Assembly: GCF_025024155.1 (NCBI RefSeq)
Contig: NW_026251714.1
Location: 124,001 to 188,000, forward strand
Reading direction: 5' to 3'
DNA: 64,000 nt
DNA from: Gamsiella multidivaricata
Lineage: Eukaryota; Mortierellomycota; Mortierellomycetes; Mortierellales; Mortierellaceae
The position numbers and the translations under genes were made by a program. The notes under the pieces are model-generated. The model was not told the origin of the DNA, did no database searches, and saw nothing but the letters and a program-made list of their open reading frames with translations. Positions 14,849 to 27,881 of this stretch are shown piece by piece (within the stretch, counting starts at the first letter, position 1; the number at the start of each line of letters is the position of its first letter).

Positions 14849-15715
14849 ATAGAGTGGTGTGTTATATTTCGCAGCCGAGCGAGGGTTGGAGAACAGAGCA
14901 CTAAGGGATGTGTGTGTGAGTGTGTGTGGATGGGTGGGAGGGAATGAAAAGAAAAAGAAACGGAGGGAACAAAGACGAGGGTGTGCAGAGATATATTTGA
15001 AACTTGAATTTGCGGAGCGTCCGTTTTTGGAACGCGTTTTTAGCCGAGTGAGTGGAACGCGTTTTTGCCCCTCCCATGTTTGTGTGTTGGAAAAATAAAA
15101 TGCAGTCATAAACCACACACTCACTCCGTCCACTCTGATCTGCCTGGAGAAAGGCCCTCTCCAAGCACGCTGTGCTCTCGCTTTGCCCCCTTCCCAGCTC
15201 CACTTCTGACCTACAGGTTGCTGTCGGTCTTGCCGTAGAGGCGTCGTTGCCGACAATAAAGCCGAAGATATGGTTGCCATGAAGCGGGAAACGAGAACCA
15301 GACGGATGCTCTCCAGTCGTTGTTCTGCAAGTGCGTGTGTGCATATATATGTGCGTGTGTTTGTGTGTGTTCGTCTCAGGACTGGTTGTCGTCCGCGGCT
15401 CTGTCACCAGCAGCAACCCCGTTCCTCTCGCTCTCTCTTTCTTTATTTCAAGCCCCCCCGCGCCATCGCATCCTCATCTCTCTTCCTCTCTCTCCCCACC
15501 CTGCCCGTTGTCAACATCTCAACGAACAACAACTTCGACACCAAGCGACCAGCCAGCCAGTGCTTGTATACGCGTGTGTGTGCCCGTCAGGATCCTCTGA
15601 AATCAAATCAGTCGGCCGCCTTCATTCGGCCGCCTTCATTCGTCCGCTTACTCGGCACCAACTATTTCCCAGTCGGCTTGGCGAATCCGTCAGGAAAACA
15701 TAACAGGACTCTACC
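14849..15715. promoter_or_regulatory. Divergent promoter region, H1 (-) and ITC1 (+)
   Basis: About 870 bp between head-to-head chromatin genes, with GT/TG-rich simple sequence at 14908-14935 and 15329-15375, CT-rich stretches at 15425-15520, and a short duplicated unit (TCGGCCGCCTTCATTC, about 15611-15642) just upstream of ITC1. No gene is seen. Shared control of the two genes is an inference from layout only. Confidence 0.45.
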
Positions 15716-18700
15716 ATGCCGCTCTTAAAGCGCAAGGCGATCAAACTGGTGCCTCCACCCAGCATCGATGACTTTGAGGAGAACACTCCCGTCTACATGA
15801 TGCGATTCACCAACGAGATCTTTACCAACTATGAGTATGTCTGCCTTACACCTGCTTCGGCGTGCTCGTTGCAGCATGCCCAATTGTATCCCTGTGTTCT
15901 CGAGGCATTTGATCCGCCGATATCCTCCTCGATCTGCAAAAGTGCGACCTCTTTCAACTGCCCTTACTGATCTGCGTTTCAACACTTTAACGATTCAATA
16001 GAGATTACATCAATCGATACTTCTTTTACAAGCAAAAGAACTGGCAATGCGAGACAACCGGAAAGTCTGGATTGACCTATGAAGAGGCGCTCGAGTCAGA
16101 GCACAAAGAAAAGTCCATGGTCGCCAACAAATTTCCTCCACAGCTTCGAAAACCCTTGCTGGAGTTTGTGCAGTTCCGTATGTCTAATTGTCCTCGCGGA
16201 GCCTATCAGGGACATTATGTTATCCTTTTGGCCACACTTATTGACGAGGCATGCTTTCCCTTCATATCCTTCATATTATAGAAACCGTGAGGATTGACGC
16301 TGTTGTAGATGATGCGTTCACAAAGTTCAAGAACGTATACTTTCAAAACGAACCCGTCAATGTTTCTTGGGACAAGTCGACGTACGTGTTATCTACATCT
16401 TGAAATGAATGCGAAACCGGCAATTGATCGGGCTGATCGAATGTTACTAATGCACTGAACGTAATCTGTTTCAATAGATATAATGCTGTGATTCGCAAAG
16501 TGCTACCAAAGGAGGAATGGACAACAGTGCAAAACGGAGCGGAGAATCCAGAGGAGCCAGGACAGTATCTGGTTCAGGTTCTGGATCGGAGGGGTGATGC
16601 TATTGAGGACATGCAGCGCGTCGTCGATTGTTCGTTACTGAGGTTCGGAGACACCATTGGACTGGAGAAGAGTTATGTTGTGGTGATTGGACATTGCTGA
16701 GCAATTCACTGACTATTCTCACATCCACCGTCCGTGTTCGAATCTATTTCTTAGCCGTGATCGCCTAGCCTTCAACAAAAACATCCTGCGAAAGTACATT
16801 CGAGAATGTTCATCAAAGGAAAACTACATTGGCGCGCCATGGCTGGTCAAGCCATCATTGGCGAAAAAGTACGGAATAGAGACACGTCTCCCAGCGGATC
16901 TCCAGGCCGCACGGGATTTGGTCTTCTCCAAGTTGAAGAAGCGGAAGGTACGGAGGATTTCAGTACTGAAAAAAGCAAGGAGATGGCTTCCTCAGATGCA
17001 ACCCCATTGACGTTTGATTTTCCAACCATGCGAATAATTTAGGGACCCGCGGATCCGGCACCTGAGCTGGCAGCAGCAAAGAAGGCTAAGAAGGAGGCTG
17101 CAGAGAAGGCAAAGGAGGAAGGCACGTCAGAATCGGCAACACCCGCGGATGTCAAAGTGATTAAATATCCTATGGAGGACCTGGATCTGGACCCAACTTT
17201 GGTGGCAAAAGACTGCGAAGGCCCAACAGCACGACCCGAGACCCAGAAGGATATCTCTGTGCCACAGGATTGCTTCGAGGCAGTCGTCATGGCCTGGCAG
17301 TTTTTGAATTCTTTTAGGTAATAACGTCTTTGGTTTCTGTCACAAATGGAGTCTTGATGAGGGCCGGAAACAGTGGATTGATATTGGCCTTTGCCCTAAA
17401 ATAGCTCGGCGCTGAAATTGTCACCTTTTGGGCTGCAGGATTTTGAGGACTCTCTTGCGCACTCGGACGCCCAGCATCCAAGCGTTATGGTGGCAGAATA
17501 TCACTCGGCCCTTTTGAATGTAATTATCCAGGACCGACTCAAGGGAATCGCGAAACCTGTTTTGCTCAGCACAACAGGCACTCCAACTGGAGCATCGGCA
17601 GGCGCTCGCGAGGACAGGGAAAGCAGTGTGATGACTGAGGACGATGAAAGCACAGTGGACGACGGCGATCTGTCCATAGGAGGACATGACGAGTATATAC
17701 AGAGGCGCAAACTGCCCCACCGCCCGATCAATGAGCGGGTGGTAGTCATTGGCAATGGATGGGACGAGAAGCTGGTCTTGCCGCCCAGAGAGGGTTGGGA
17801 GTCAGTACTGGTTGGACTTGTGAATGAGGTATGTCTAGACCTTGGCTCTTTTGGTGCTCTTTAGCTCGAAACACCCTTTTGCGTGAATACTGACTAAAGC
17901 TGTCGATCTTTTTTCTTTCTTCTGCAGCTTGGGTCTTTTGATGCTATTCCCAACGTTGACCGTATTTTGAACCGCCTTGTGCCCAACGAGACCAGTCTGA
18001 AGGAAGATGTCGAATTCTTGTTTCCCACACTGCCATATGAAGACAAGGTCAGCGTACTTGTTTTCCTGGTCGAGACAGCGGCCGGCACAAGCACCATCAG
18101 GTACGAAAGGGGAAACACCAATGCGTGTGAGGCGTCTATATTAACTATGTTCAAGTTATTAATAAGAGTCCACTTGCGTTGATAGACACTACATGGAGCA
18201 ATGTCGCGAGCAACTGAAGGAGTTGCGTCTTCAAAAGTTCGAGATCAACAAGGAGAGGAGGCAATTGTAAGTTGATTGCGACGAGAAAATTGGGATGGCG
18301 CCCATGTTGACTGCTCCGGTTGTCTAACGGAAGGAAAAAAATAATATTGTAACTACTGATAATAGGCAAGCGGACAAGGCCGAGTTTGAGCGCCAAGAGT
18401 CAGCCGATAATAAGAGTGCAGCAGCTTTGGAGAAGGCAGAGCTAGAGTTGCAACGGAGCGCTGCCGCGACTCCTGAACCAACTTCGTCTCATGAAGTCGA
18501 TAGTGAGGCCGAGGCGAATGGCGACCTCTCACGAACCGAGTCCCGGCAAGAGAAACTCAAGCGTCAACAGATGGAGCGTGAACTGCAGGAGTCTCGTCGA
18601 CATCAGGATCTCCTACGTCAGCGTGCACTCACAAAAGCGCGGAGCGCGGAGCAAAAGGCGCGTCATGATACTCGAAAGAGGTTGGCGGACAAGGAGCATG

Positions 18701-19437
18701 CGTTGAACAGGAAGGAGGAGCAGGTTGATAGGGATGTGCGTCGGTTTGCGATCGCGAGGGTGAGACCATTGGGCAAGGATCGGTTCTATAACCGGTACTG
18801 GTATTTTGATGGGATCACGATGGACCATGCGACGGATCGCCTCTATGTCCAGTCGCCATCATTTTTGGATCTGGAAATTGTCCGTACAAGAGCTGATAAG
18901 GACGAGGTGCTGAAGAGACAGCGGATGGAAGATCCGTCGGGTGGGTTGGAAGATCTATTGAAGACGCAGGAACAGGAGATTATTCAAGGATTGGCGGTAG
19001 AGAGGGCGGCGAGAGAGAAGAAGCTGCAGCTGGAGAGGGAGCGGGCACTGGATACGGATGATGAGGACGAAACCGATGATACAAAGGGGCCAGGGTTGGC
19101 GAACGGAGGCACGCATAAGGTTGCTACAGATGATGCAAAGGAAGAGCTGTTGGATGAGACTGTGCCTGTCGAACACAAGCCTACACAGTGGAGCTATTAC
19201 TGCGAACCGGAGCAGATCGACAGTCTACTGCGATGGCTGAATTCCAAGGGCACGCGCGAGAGTGTGTTAGTGAGTGCGCTCAACAGCCATTATGATCTGA
19301 TTGTTGGGGGTATGCAGCGTCGGCACCAGGACCTGCTAAACCAGCTGCATAAGGAGCAGCACCGCCGGAGTACCAGGACCAAGACTGTCCAGGCCACAGA
19401 GGGCTACCTCGGTTATGTCAACAGGCAGAGCAAGTGA
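15716..19437 (+). CDS. ITC1: Itc1/ACF1-type ISWI remodeller accessory subunit (WAC, DDT, WHIM)
   Basis: Ten exons keep frame: 15716-15834, 16002-16177, 16282-16381, 16478-16642, 16755-16947, 17043-17317, 17405-17828, 17928-18100, 18186-18266, 18366-19437 (925 aa). The N-terminal WAC domain (about 1-130) shows MPLLKRKAIKL, YINRYFFYKQKNWQCETTGK, SGLTYEEALESE and LRKPLLEFVQF, as in yeast Itc1 and human ACF1/WSTF. A Lys/Ala-rich linker precedes the DDT domain (about 330-400; VVMAWQFLNSFSSALKLSPF). A WHIM1-like segment follows (DEVEFLFPTL-type region, about 520-570), then a charged helical region and a WHIM2-like motif RVRPLGKDRFYNRYWYFDG (about 700). These subunits pair with the ISWI ATPase, bind linker DNA and set nucleosome spacing. 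No PHD finger or bromodomain is seen, which favours the yeast-type Itc1 over metazoan ACF1. Confidence 0.92.
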
Positions 19438-19596
19438 GCGATGACAAGGACTATTGCTCTGGTGGAATTCGTATTTTTTTATTTTATTATTGCACGTAGC
19501 ATAGATTGCAAAGAACATGGGGATTACAATTACAAGTACACCTTTTTAATAAGACGATCATAAACGAAAGAAGATAATAAGTATATTTGTACAAAA

Positions 19597-19622
19597 ATGC
19601 AATGCAATGCATTGCATTGCAT
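19597..19622. repeat. 26-bp perfect palindrome between convergent genes
   Basis: The half-site ATGCAATGCAATG is followed immediately by its exact reverse complement, with no loop. It lies 160 bp after the ITC1 stop and 43 bp beyond the RING-CH gene stop, so it could fold as a hairpin or cruciform in both 3' UTRs, perhaps as a two-way 3'-end element. Also describable as ATGCA-type pentamer repeats on each arm. Confidence 0.85.
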
Positions 19623-19664
19623 GGCTATGATGAGGGGGCGATAAAGAAGGCTCTTGTGGGACCC

Positions 19665-21716
19665 TTATTTGACCTCAAGAATAGTCTCTTTCATCGATTC
19701 AAGCGCTCGGCTGTTAAACCTAGCCATAAGCAGGTATATCCCCACGAACGCACCGAATATTCTGCCAGCCGATACCGGACAAAGAAGAAAGAAGAAACGA
19801 CGAAAGATTAGCACTCTAGAATTTCATCCGCACCTTCGCTACACACAAAAACAACTTACCCAGCCAAGAAAGCAATGACCAAGAAGATGATCAGCAACCC
19901 TTCCCCTCCGGAAGCGGCTCCACATTCTCCGAGATAGAAAGGTCCACAACCCACGCACCTACAATCACACCCCCCAGCACCATCACGCTCATCCTCTCCA
20001 CACAGATACGTACACCCCCCGACCATCAGAAAAACGAGCCCGAATCCTGCGACGACGGCGAACCCCCATACGAGATCCATCCAGTCCAGTCCAAACGCCG
20101 TCGTCGTCTCGCGATGCGGGTCATCGATGAAAATACGTTTCCATTCCCAGACCCCATTCTGATTAAGTTCCCTCCCACCCCAGGCGGCTGTATAGCATAC
20201 GGTGGCAAACATAATTCCCGTGATGATATGCAAGAACCAAGCGTGTCCGAGTACATTCGCCATCCAGGGACGGGAGAAGGAGTAGGTATAATGACAGGTA
20301 TCGCATTGGAACGCAGATTCCTTGCGCGGGGAGAGGGCACGCCATTTCTCGAGGCAGCCGAGATGGATGTATCGGGAGGAGCCTTTGCAGAGACAGGGGG
20401 AGATTAATTGACCGGATTCGGAATCCTTGTCGTCGTCGGTTTCGAGACAGATTCGGCAGCGCCGTTCTTCAGAGTCGCTACCGTTACCGGAGGCCGAGTC
20501 GCCGAGAGCGGGGGTTGAGGTGGGCATGGTGAGGGCGACATGATCTGTACGATGATGATGATGGTCATCGTCCCGGTCCGAGTCCGAGTCCGAGTCGTGG
20601 TCGATTCTGGACGCGAGTGCCTGGCGATCTAAAGATCCTGATGCTGAAGCAGAAGAAGAAGAGGAAGAAGATCCGGGAAGGAGCCTCGAAAACATGTTTG
20701 ACCAAGGTTTCTTGGACGCCGTCGTATAATTGTGTGGAATTGGTTCCTGATCCTGCGAAAGCGGAGGTGGTGGATACCGCATCTGAGATTCTTGTGTGTA
20801 GGGTGTAGACGATGGAGGTGACCGTGAGCAAGTCATAGGTCGATGCGGTTCCGAGTAATTCTGGACAGAGATGGACGACTGGATGTTGGAAGAAGAAAAA
20901 GAAGAAGAAGGAGAGGTGTGGTGGTGATGAGGCAGCAGGAGCTGTTGATCTTCTGCTAGGTTCTCGTCGTCTTCGTCTTCTTCTCCTTCTTCTTGGTCGG
21001 CAGGGTTGGCGTTGGCGTTGGCGCCACGACGGGTGTTTGATCCACGATGCGAGTGTGATGGTAGCATAGCCTTCTGAGCACCGTATTCGTCATGAGAATC
21101 GTGCATGACATGGTTATCAGCATCCGTATGCCTGTCCTTGTCCCTATTGTTGTCCATGTCCATGTCTTTGTCAAGGTTGTTCTATTTTAAAAATAACCAT
21201 CGCCAACGTCGTTCAGGGTCAGCAATTGGACACCAAGCGCAGCTTCACACGCACAGAGATATTTACGCACAACACCCAATTATAGCCACCCGCGGAATTC
21301 GAGAAGGAGCAAAGAAAGAATAAATGCGAGAGTATCCCACAGGACACCATTACCGACACAAGTAAACACCGAACAGATGTATATTAAGCAACAGCAAGAA
21401 TACACGGGGCGGTGCTTGGGCTCTCTCTCTCCCTCTCTCTATCCAAAGGGGGCGAGAAGGCGATAATCCAAAAAAGAATCCCAGCTGTACGCCTCAACTG
21501 CAGTCGCTCAAAGAAAAACGCCTCCCTGTGTTCTCTTAGCAGACATCCATACAGCACTCTGTTTCCGCATCTAACAATAGCACATATCCTGTTCGTATTC
21601 GTCTTCTCAGTTGTTAAGCATACCTCGCTTGGCTGTTGCTGACGTTGGCTCTGTCGTTTGCCGTCGTGTTCTTCAGAACTGTGGGTCCTTGTTCCTGCAC
21701 CCATGGCTGTTGTCAT
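19665..21716 (-). CDS. RING-CH (MARCH/Doa10-like) membrane E3 ubiquitin ligase
   Basis: Three exons keep frame: 21716-21624, 21181-19860, 19761-19665 (503 aa). The N-terminal half (about 1-260) is low-complexity, rich in Asp, His, Ser, Gln. The RING-CH (C4HC3) domain begins with CRIC at about 273, continues with CLCKGSSRYIHLGCLEKW and ends with FQCDTCHYTY. Three hydrophobic segments follow: after WMANVLGHAWFLHIITGIMF, DLVWGFAVVAGFGLVFLMVGG, and LLIIFLVIAFLAGIFGAFVGI. The last one is completed only by splicing to exon 3. MARCH-type ligases sit in secretory or endosomal membranes and ubiquitinate membrane proteins; target unknown. The upstream exon (start at 21716) is inferred from a GTATGC donor and an in-phase acceptor; initiation at the Met at 21163 would remove 37 residues. 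Confidence 0.82.
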
Positions 21717-22149
21717 TATATGATGATGAAGTGATGGATGAATTTGATGGGTGAGCAGCAGTAAGGGAGCAAATGGGGATGCAGGCAATAAGTATCGGGC
21801 TTGGGAGAAACAGAAATGTGGGCGCACAGCAGCAGGACACGGGTCGAAGACTGAGACTGCGCTGGGCCATTTCGACAAATTAGTCAAGAACGGCATTGCC
21901 GTCTTGAACCTTGAAGCCATTCCTGGTGCACATCACTGAAGCATAAAGATATCCATAGAAAACATGGGTTGCAAAAGGCATACATAATATATTTTTTTGT
22001 GTTTTGGTATTGTTACATGTCGGTTACTAAAGCAAAGGCATCGATGGCGCCGTATCATATCGTAAAAGAAAGCGAAAGAAAAAAAAAGATCCTAATATCC
22101 AACTGTTTCCGTGTATGCGTAAAAGGATGATGGCCCTATAAGTTTGCAA
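21717..22149. other. Intergenic between RING-CH start and YRA1 stop
   Basis: 433 bp between two minus-strand genes. It should carry the YRA1 polyadenylation region and the RING-CH promoter. Nothing else is recognised. Confidence 0.4.
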
Positions 22150-24291
22150 TTAGGCGTCCACCTGCATATAGTCGGTCATCTCTGCATCCAACTGGTCTGC
22201 CGTCTTGGTTTCCTTCCTCTCGCCTCCCTGGCGACCACCACGACCACGTCCACGTCCACCACGACCGCGGCTAGGTCCCTGACCGCGCTGCTGTTGTCCC
22301 TGACCGCGCTGCTGCCCCTGACCGCGTTGCTGCTGTCCTTGGTTGCCCGAAGCGGCTCTGTGTTAAGTGATAAGAAGAGATATGCATTATTAGTTTGGTG
22401 ATCATAAAAACAAAAACAAAAGAGCAACATCCTTTCTGTCATAGCAGTTAATGAGCGAAAAGTACCTTGGTGCTTGCGCGGTTGGGAGGACGGCCTGGAC
22501 AGCGCCAGGGGCGACAATTAACTCAATCTTCATGGGGCGACCTAAATGTCATGGACACAAAAAAACGCCAAATCAGTACAAAAGTCATTGACTAACACCC
22601 TGCAACTCAAAAATCGCAGCCAAAAAGAGCGCACAGTCGTCGTACCATCGAGAGGAACGCCATTAAACTTCTGCATGGCCACGGCAGCATCGCCAACACG
22701 GTTAAAGTGAACGAGAGCTGTGCCGGAAGACTTTCCATTCTGATCGTACATCAACGTGCACTTCTTGAGAGGTCCGACTCGGGTGGAAAAGACGAGCTAG
22801 AAGAAAACGTAATTGAAAAGATACGACATGGAGCGAAGCGAGGCGAAGTGGGGGGAGGGCGAGGTGAGAGATCCGCAAAAAGAAAGAAAAAAAGCCCATT
22901 GTAGCTTAGATGTGCTGGAGTCCCATCGCCGATAGGAGAGTGGTGCCTTTGAGAAGACATGCCACTAGTCTGTCTGCCTGTCCGTCTGTTACGGTTTCGC
23001 TCGTTGTCTGACTGTCAATCAAGATGCGCTAGGATGCATTGCGTTTTTCGCGTTCAGAAGCACAAAAATATCACAACCAATATGCCCCTGGAACGACCAC
23101 TTGCGCACCAAGGAATGGACGTGCGGAGAGAACAAGCAGCCTTGAGCAAGACAGTCGCTGAGGGAAGGGGAGGGAAGAAGTAATGGATAGAGATCATCGA
23201 TCCTCTGTCGTTCGCGACGAATCTGAAAAATGGTACTCCTCATCCCAAATTCCATCTTCGGCACCTGCGAGTGAGGCGTTCGTGACTTCCTTAGACAATG
23301 ACGACCAATATCCAATCCTCCTTCCAGCACTCTATCCAGTCCCTGCGAAAAAGGATGCATACATCCTGGAACCATGGATTAAGGAACCCACGCTTCCCTG
23401 TAAGATCACGCCAACTCAAAGCAAGCAATGATAAAAGAGAGGGGCGAGGAGAGGATGCCGAGGCACATGTGCTTCCAAGCACGGTGGCAAGGGGATGGTT
23501 GCCATCAAAGACAACAACAACGATGGCGACGCGGACATGAACGAAAAGCCCACCACATGCTCTCTCGTTCTCTCTTGATCTCCGATATGGTCTCGCAGAT
23601 TGTGTCCGCCATGGGTCAGCCATCGATTATGCATTCTCCTCTCCTACTGCCATCTCCAAATCCTTTTGCTCTGAGTGATCCTGTGACTCTGGACAATTGG
23701 GCTAAACAACCTGGGACAGACGGGGGAACTGACTCTGGGACTCGAAGGTGCTCGTAGGCGGCGGGGGGTTTGCTCAGCGCAGTCCACCTCTCTCCCTTTC
23801 TCAGCCAACAGAGTGACGACTCCATACTCTCAGCATACCCTTCTTGACCCATTTAGCCATTCAAGAGCGCAGGGATGGAAAGAGCAGGAGCACCTTCTCA
23901 ATCGACATCTTAGAGGGGATCGATCGCCGGGCAACGGTTATCCTGTTGCCCTCATCAGCGGGGTGGAAGGTACGCTGGCAAGGAGAGATAGCGGAATATC
24001 CCTCTGAGGTCAAATTACCTTCAGGTCCTCGGCCGTGACCCTGAGGTCGAGGTTCGAGACTTGCATCTTGGATCCATCGGGGACGCTCTGACGGATGACT
24101 GAGGTGTGAAGTGGAGCAACGGGTGCGGCCTTGTACTGTTGCACACCGGACTGGTAGGGGCGTTTGTCACGGCTCTGGCGAGGGTTACGAACGGGACCGG
24201 TGGCGCGGCCACGGCTGGGGGCTGCTCTGCTGCGGGTGGTCCTCTTGGTCTTGATGATGTCATCAAGGGACATATCGAGAGTGGAAGCCAT
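22150..24291 (-). CDS. YRA1: Yra1/ALYREF mRNA export adaptor
   Basis: Four exons keep frame: 24291-24019, 22796-22646, 22541-22466, 22357-22150 (235 aa). The N-terminal UAP56-binding motif is clear (LDMSLDDIIK). An Arg/Gly-rich region precedes one RRM (about 75-160), with SKMQVSNLDLRVTAEDLK as RNP2-side strand, then GPLKKCTLMYD, SSGTALVHF (RNP1-like), AAVAMQKFNGVPLDGRPMKI. The RGG/Gln-rich tail ends in a C-terminal acidic helix TADQLDAEMTDYM, the second UAP56/Sub2 contact. The protein couples TREX to the Mex67 export receptor. Intron 1 (24018-22797) is 1,222 nt, far longer than other introns here (mostly 60-300 nt), and interrupts the RRM. It is discussed as a finding. Confidence 0.93.
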
Positions 24292-24938
24292 TATTGAAGA
24301 GAGTGTGGTGGTTTGTGGTGTGTGGTTGGAGAGGAGGTGTGGTTGTTTTGGGTGGAGAGACTAGAAGCAACCGATCGATATGTGAGTATGAGACCTGTGT
24401 GTAAAACAATACGCAAGCGGTTTCAAAGGTCTTTTACATTGGTTTTCTTACCTTGTCAAGAATGGTTTGCGTTGAGAAAGAAGACTTTCGGATGGAGCGA
24501 CTAGGATCGAGAGAGGAAGTGGGGAAGTGAGGAAATGAGGAAGGAAAGTGGGAGAGGTGAGTTGGGTAAGAGGGGAAGAGGAGAAGAAAAGAAAAGAGGC
24601 GCAAGGCAACAAAGAATGAGAGCGCAAAAATAGCCACGCAATTCAATTTGGATACAACCAATTAGATTCGCCCCCTTTCGCATGGTGTCGTGTCCGTTTC
24701 ATCACGCTAGGTATACGCTGTGGATCGCATCTCCTGTATGCAACGCAGCTCTTCATCATCAAGAACTACTTTTCCTTCTACCTTCATCCTCCACCGCGTC
24801 AAAGTCAAGTGTCGGACACGGATCAGCTCACCATCAAGGAATAAGCAGAAACAGCTACACAGCAGGAACAGTATTTTAACAAAACCATCCCCTCAACAAG
24901 ACACTCAGGATACAGAAGGATAGGCATACAATATCACC
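24292..24938. promoter_or_regulatory. Divergent promoter region, YRA1 (-) and EMC6 (+)
   Basis: 647 bp between two head-to-head start codons. The YRA1 side is TG-rich, the middle is purine-rich (24490-24610), and the EMC6 side is AC-rich near the start. No coding sequence. Shared promoter is an inference from layout. Confidence 0.45.
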
Positions 24939-25274
24939 ATGTCAGGACAGCAAATCAACCCGGACGACGCCCTGTTCGTCGACATGTTCATCGCCAAGAA
25001 CTCCCAGACCATGACCTTCATCCGCTCATCCTATTCTGCCATCCTCGGTCTCGCCGCAGGAACCCTCGGTCTCACCAACTGGTCCGGATTCATCTTTTAC
25101 TTTGTTGGTTCTGCCTTCCTCTCCCTGCTGACCTTTGCCATCAAAGCCAAAGGAAAACCCGCACTCTATTTCCGTCAGCCATTCGATGTCTTTACAGAGG
25201 GCGTTTTCGGCGGTCTCTTGAGTTATATCCTCTTCTGGACACTGCTTTATGGAATCATTCACGTCTACGACTAA
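24939..25274 (+). CDS. EMC6: ER membrane protein complex subunit 6
   Basis: A single exon of 111 aa, the usual length for EMC6 (TMEM93). It has a hydrophilic start, then SQTMTFIRSSYSAILGLAAG, GLTNWSGFIFYFVGSAFLSL and a C-terminal helix GVFGGLLSYILFWTLLYGIIH; three transmembrane segments are expected (about 28-48, 52-70, 88-108). The conserved NSQ..FIRS entry and the FR.PF.VF.EG loop identify the family. EMC6 is a core membrane subunit of the EMC insertase, which inserts tail-anchored and some multi-pass proteins in the ER. It is the only confidently assigned intronless housekeeping gene here besides the DPBB gene. Confidence 0.95.
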   Translation: MSGQQINPDDALFVDMFIAKNSQTMTFIRSSYSAILGLAAGTLGLTNWSGFIFYFVGSAFLSLLTFAIKAKGKPALYFRQPFDVFTEGVFGGLLSYILFWTLLYGIIHVYD

Positions 25275-25532
25275 AAGGAACGATCGCCGCCAACATGACC
25301 GACCAATTGAACCAAAACGCAGAACAGCGCGTGTTCGATCCAACAAACTCATCTACATATAGATAATACGCCTCTGCCCCCTGCTTCGCGTCCGGTCGAG
25401 CAAAAAGACTAGGACAATAAACTGTACTATACACATTACAAAGTCGAAAACAAAGCAATCCTATTACGTTGGTTTTTATTATGTTCCTCTCGATGGTTAT
25501 CAAACAGATGCACCGTCTCCTTCCATTGACCC

Positions 25533-27598
<2,066 letters not shown>

Positions 27599-27720
27599 TT
27601 CATTTGGGGATCCCGATCGCGCCATGTGTGGTTGTGATGTGTTGAGGAACGAAGGGTAACGAAAGAGAAAGGCAGTTTCAGCGACCAATATGTGGGGACT
27701 GCCCTGGATGGCTGGCAAAG

Positions 27721-27732
27721 TGACGTCACGTG
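27721..27732. promoter_or_regulatory. CRE palindrome overlapping an E-box, RBBP4 promoter
   Basis: TGACGTCA (27721-27728) is the perfect ATF/CREB-type site and overlaps CACGTG (27727-27732), a bHLH E-box. They lie 123-134 bp upstream of the RBBP4 start codon, directly against the transposon target-site duplication. Sites are seen in sequence; use by a factor is inferred. Confidence 0.45.
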
Positions 27733-27740
27733 CTCAGCTT
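27732..27740 (+). repeat. Left 9-bp target-site duplication of the MULE
   Basis: GCTCAGCTT here is repeated exactly, in the same orientation, at 33498-33506. A 9-bp duplication is the size MULE transposases make. Confidence 0.88.
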
Positions 27741-27775
27741 GAGTGGCGCGAATCTGAGCACCTATTACCATACCG
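27741..27775 (+). repeat. MULE left terminal inverted repeat
   Basis: 35 bp beginning GAGTGGCGCG and containing ATCTGAGCACCTATTACC. It pairs, as reverse complement, with 33463-33497 without gaps: 26 identities, with the inner 24 bp matching at 21 positions. Confidence 0.87.
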
Positions 27776-27881
27776 GGCGAAGGGCGTTGCAGATTGGAAT
27801 AAAGATCATTGCTTGTTTACTTCATTGCTCTTCCTCAACCCTTCCTTAATGTATCGCCCTCCCTATATTCATGCCTCATTA

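Noticed and set aside
22800..24018. Several frames of 60-118 codons in the YRA1 intron 1, considered as a nested gene
   Set aside because: They overlap on both strands, have Arg/Ser-rich random composition, and none shows a domain. The intron explanation is sufficient.
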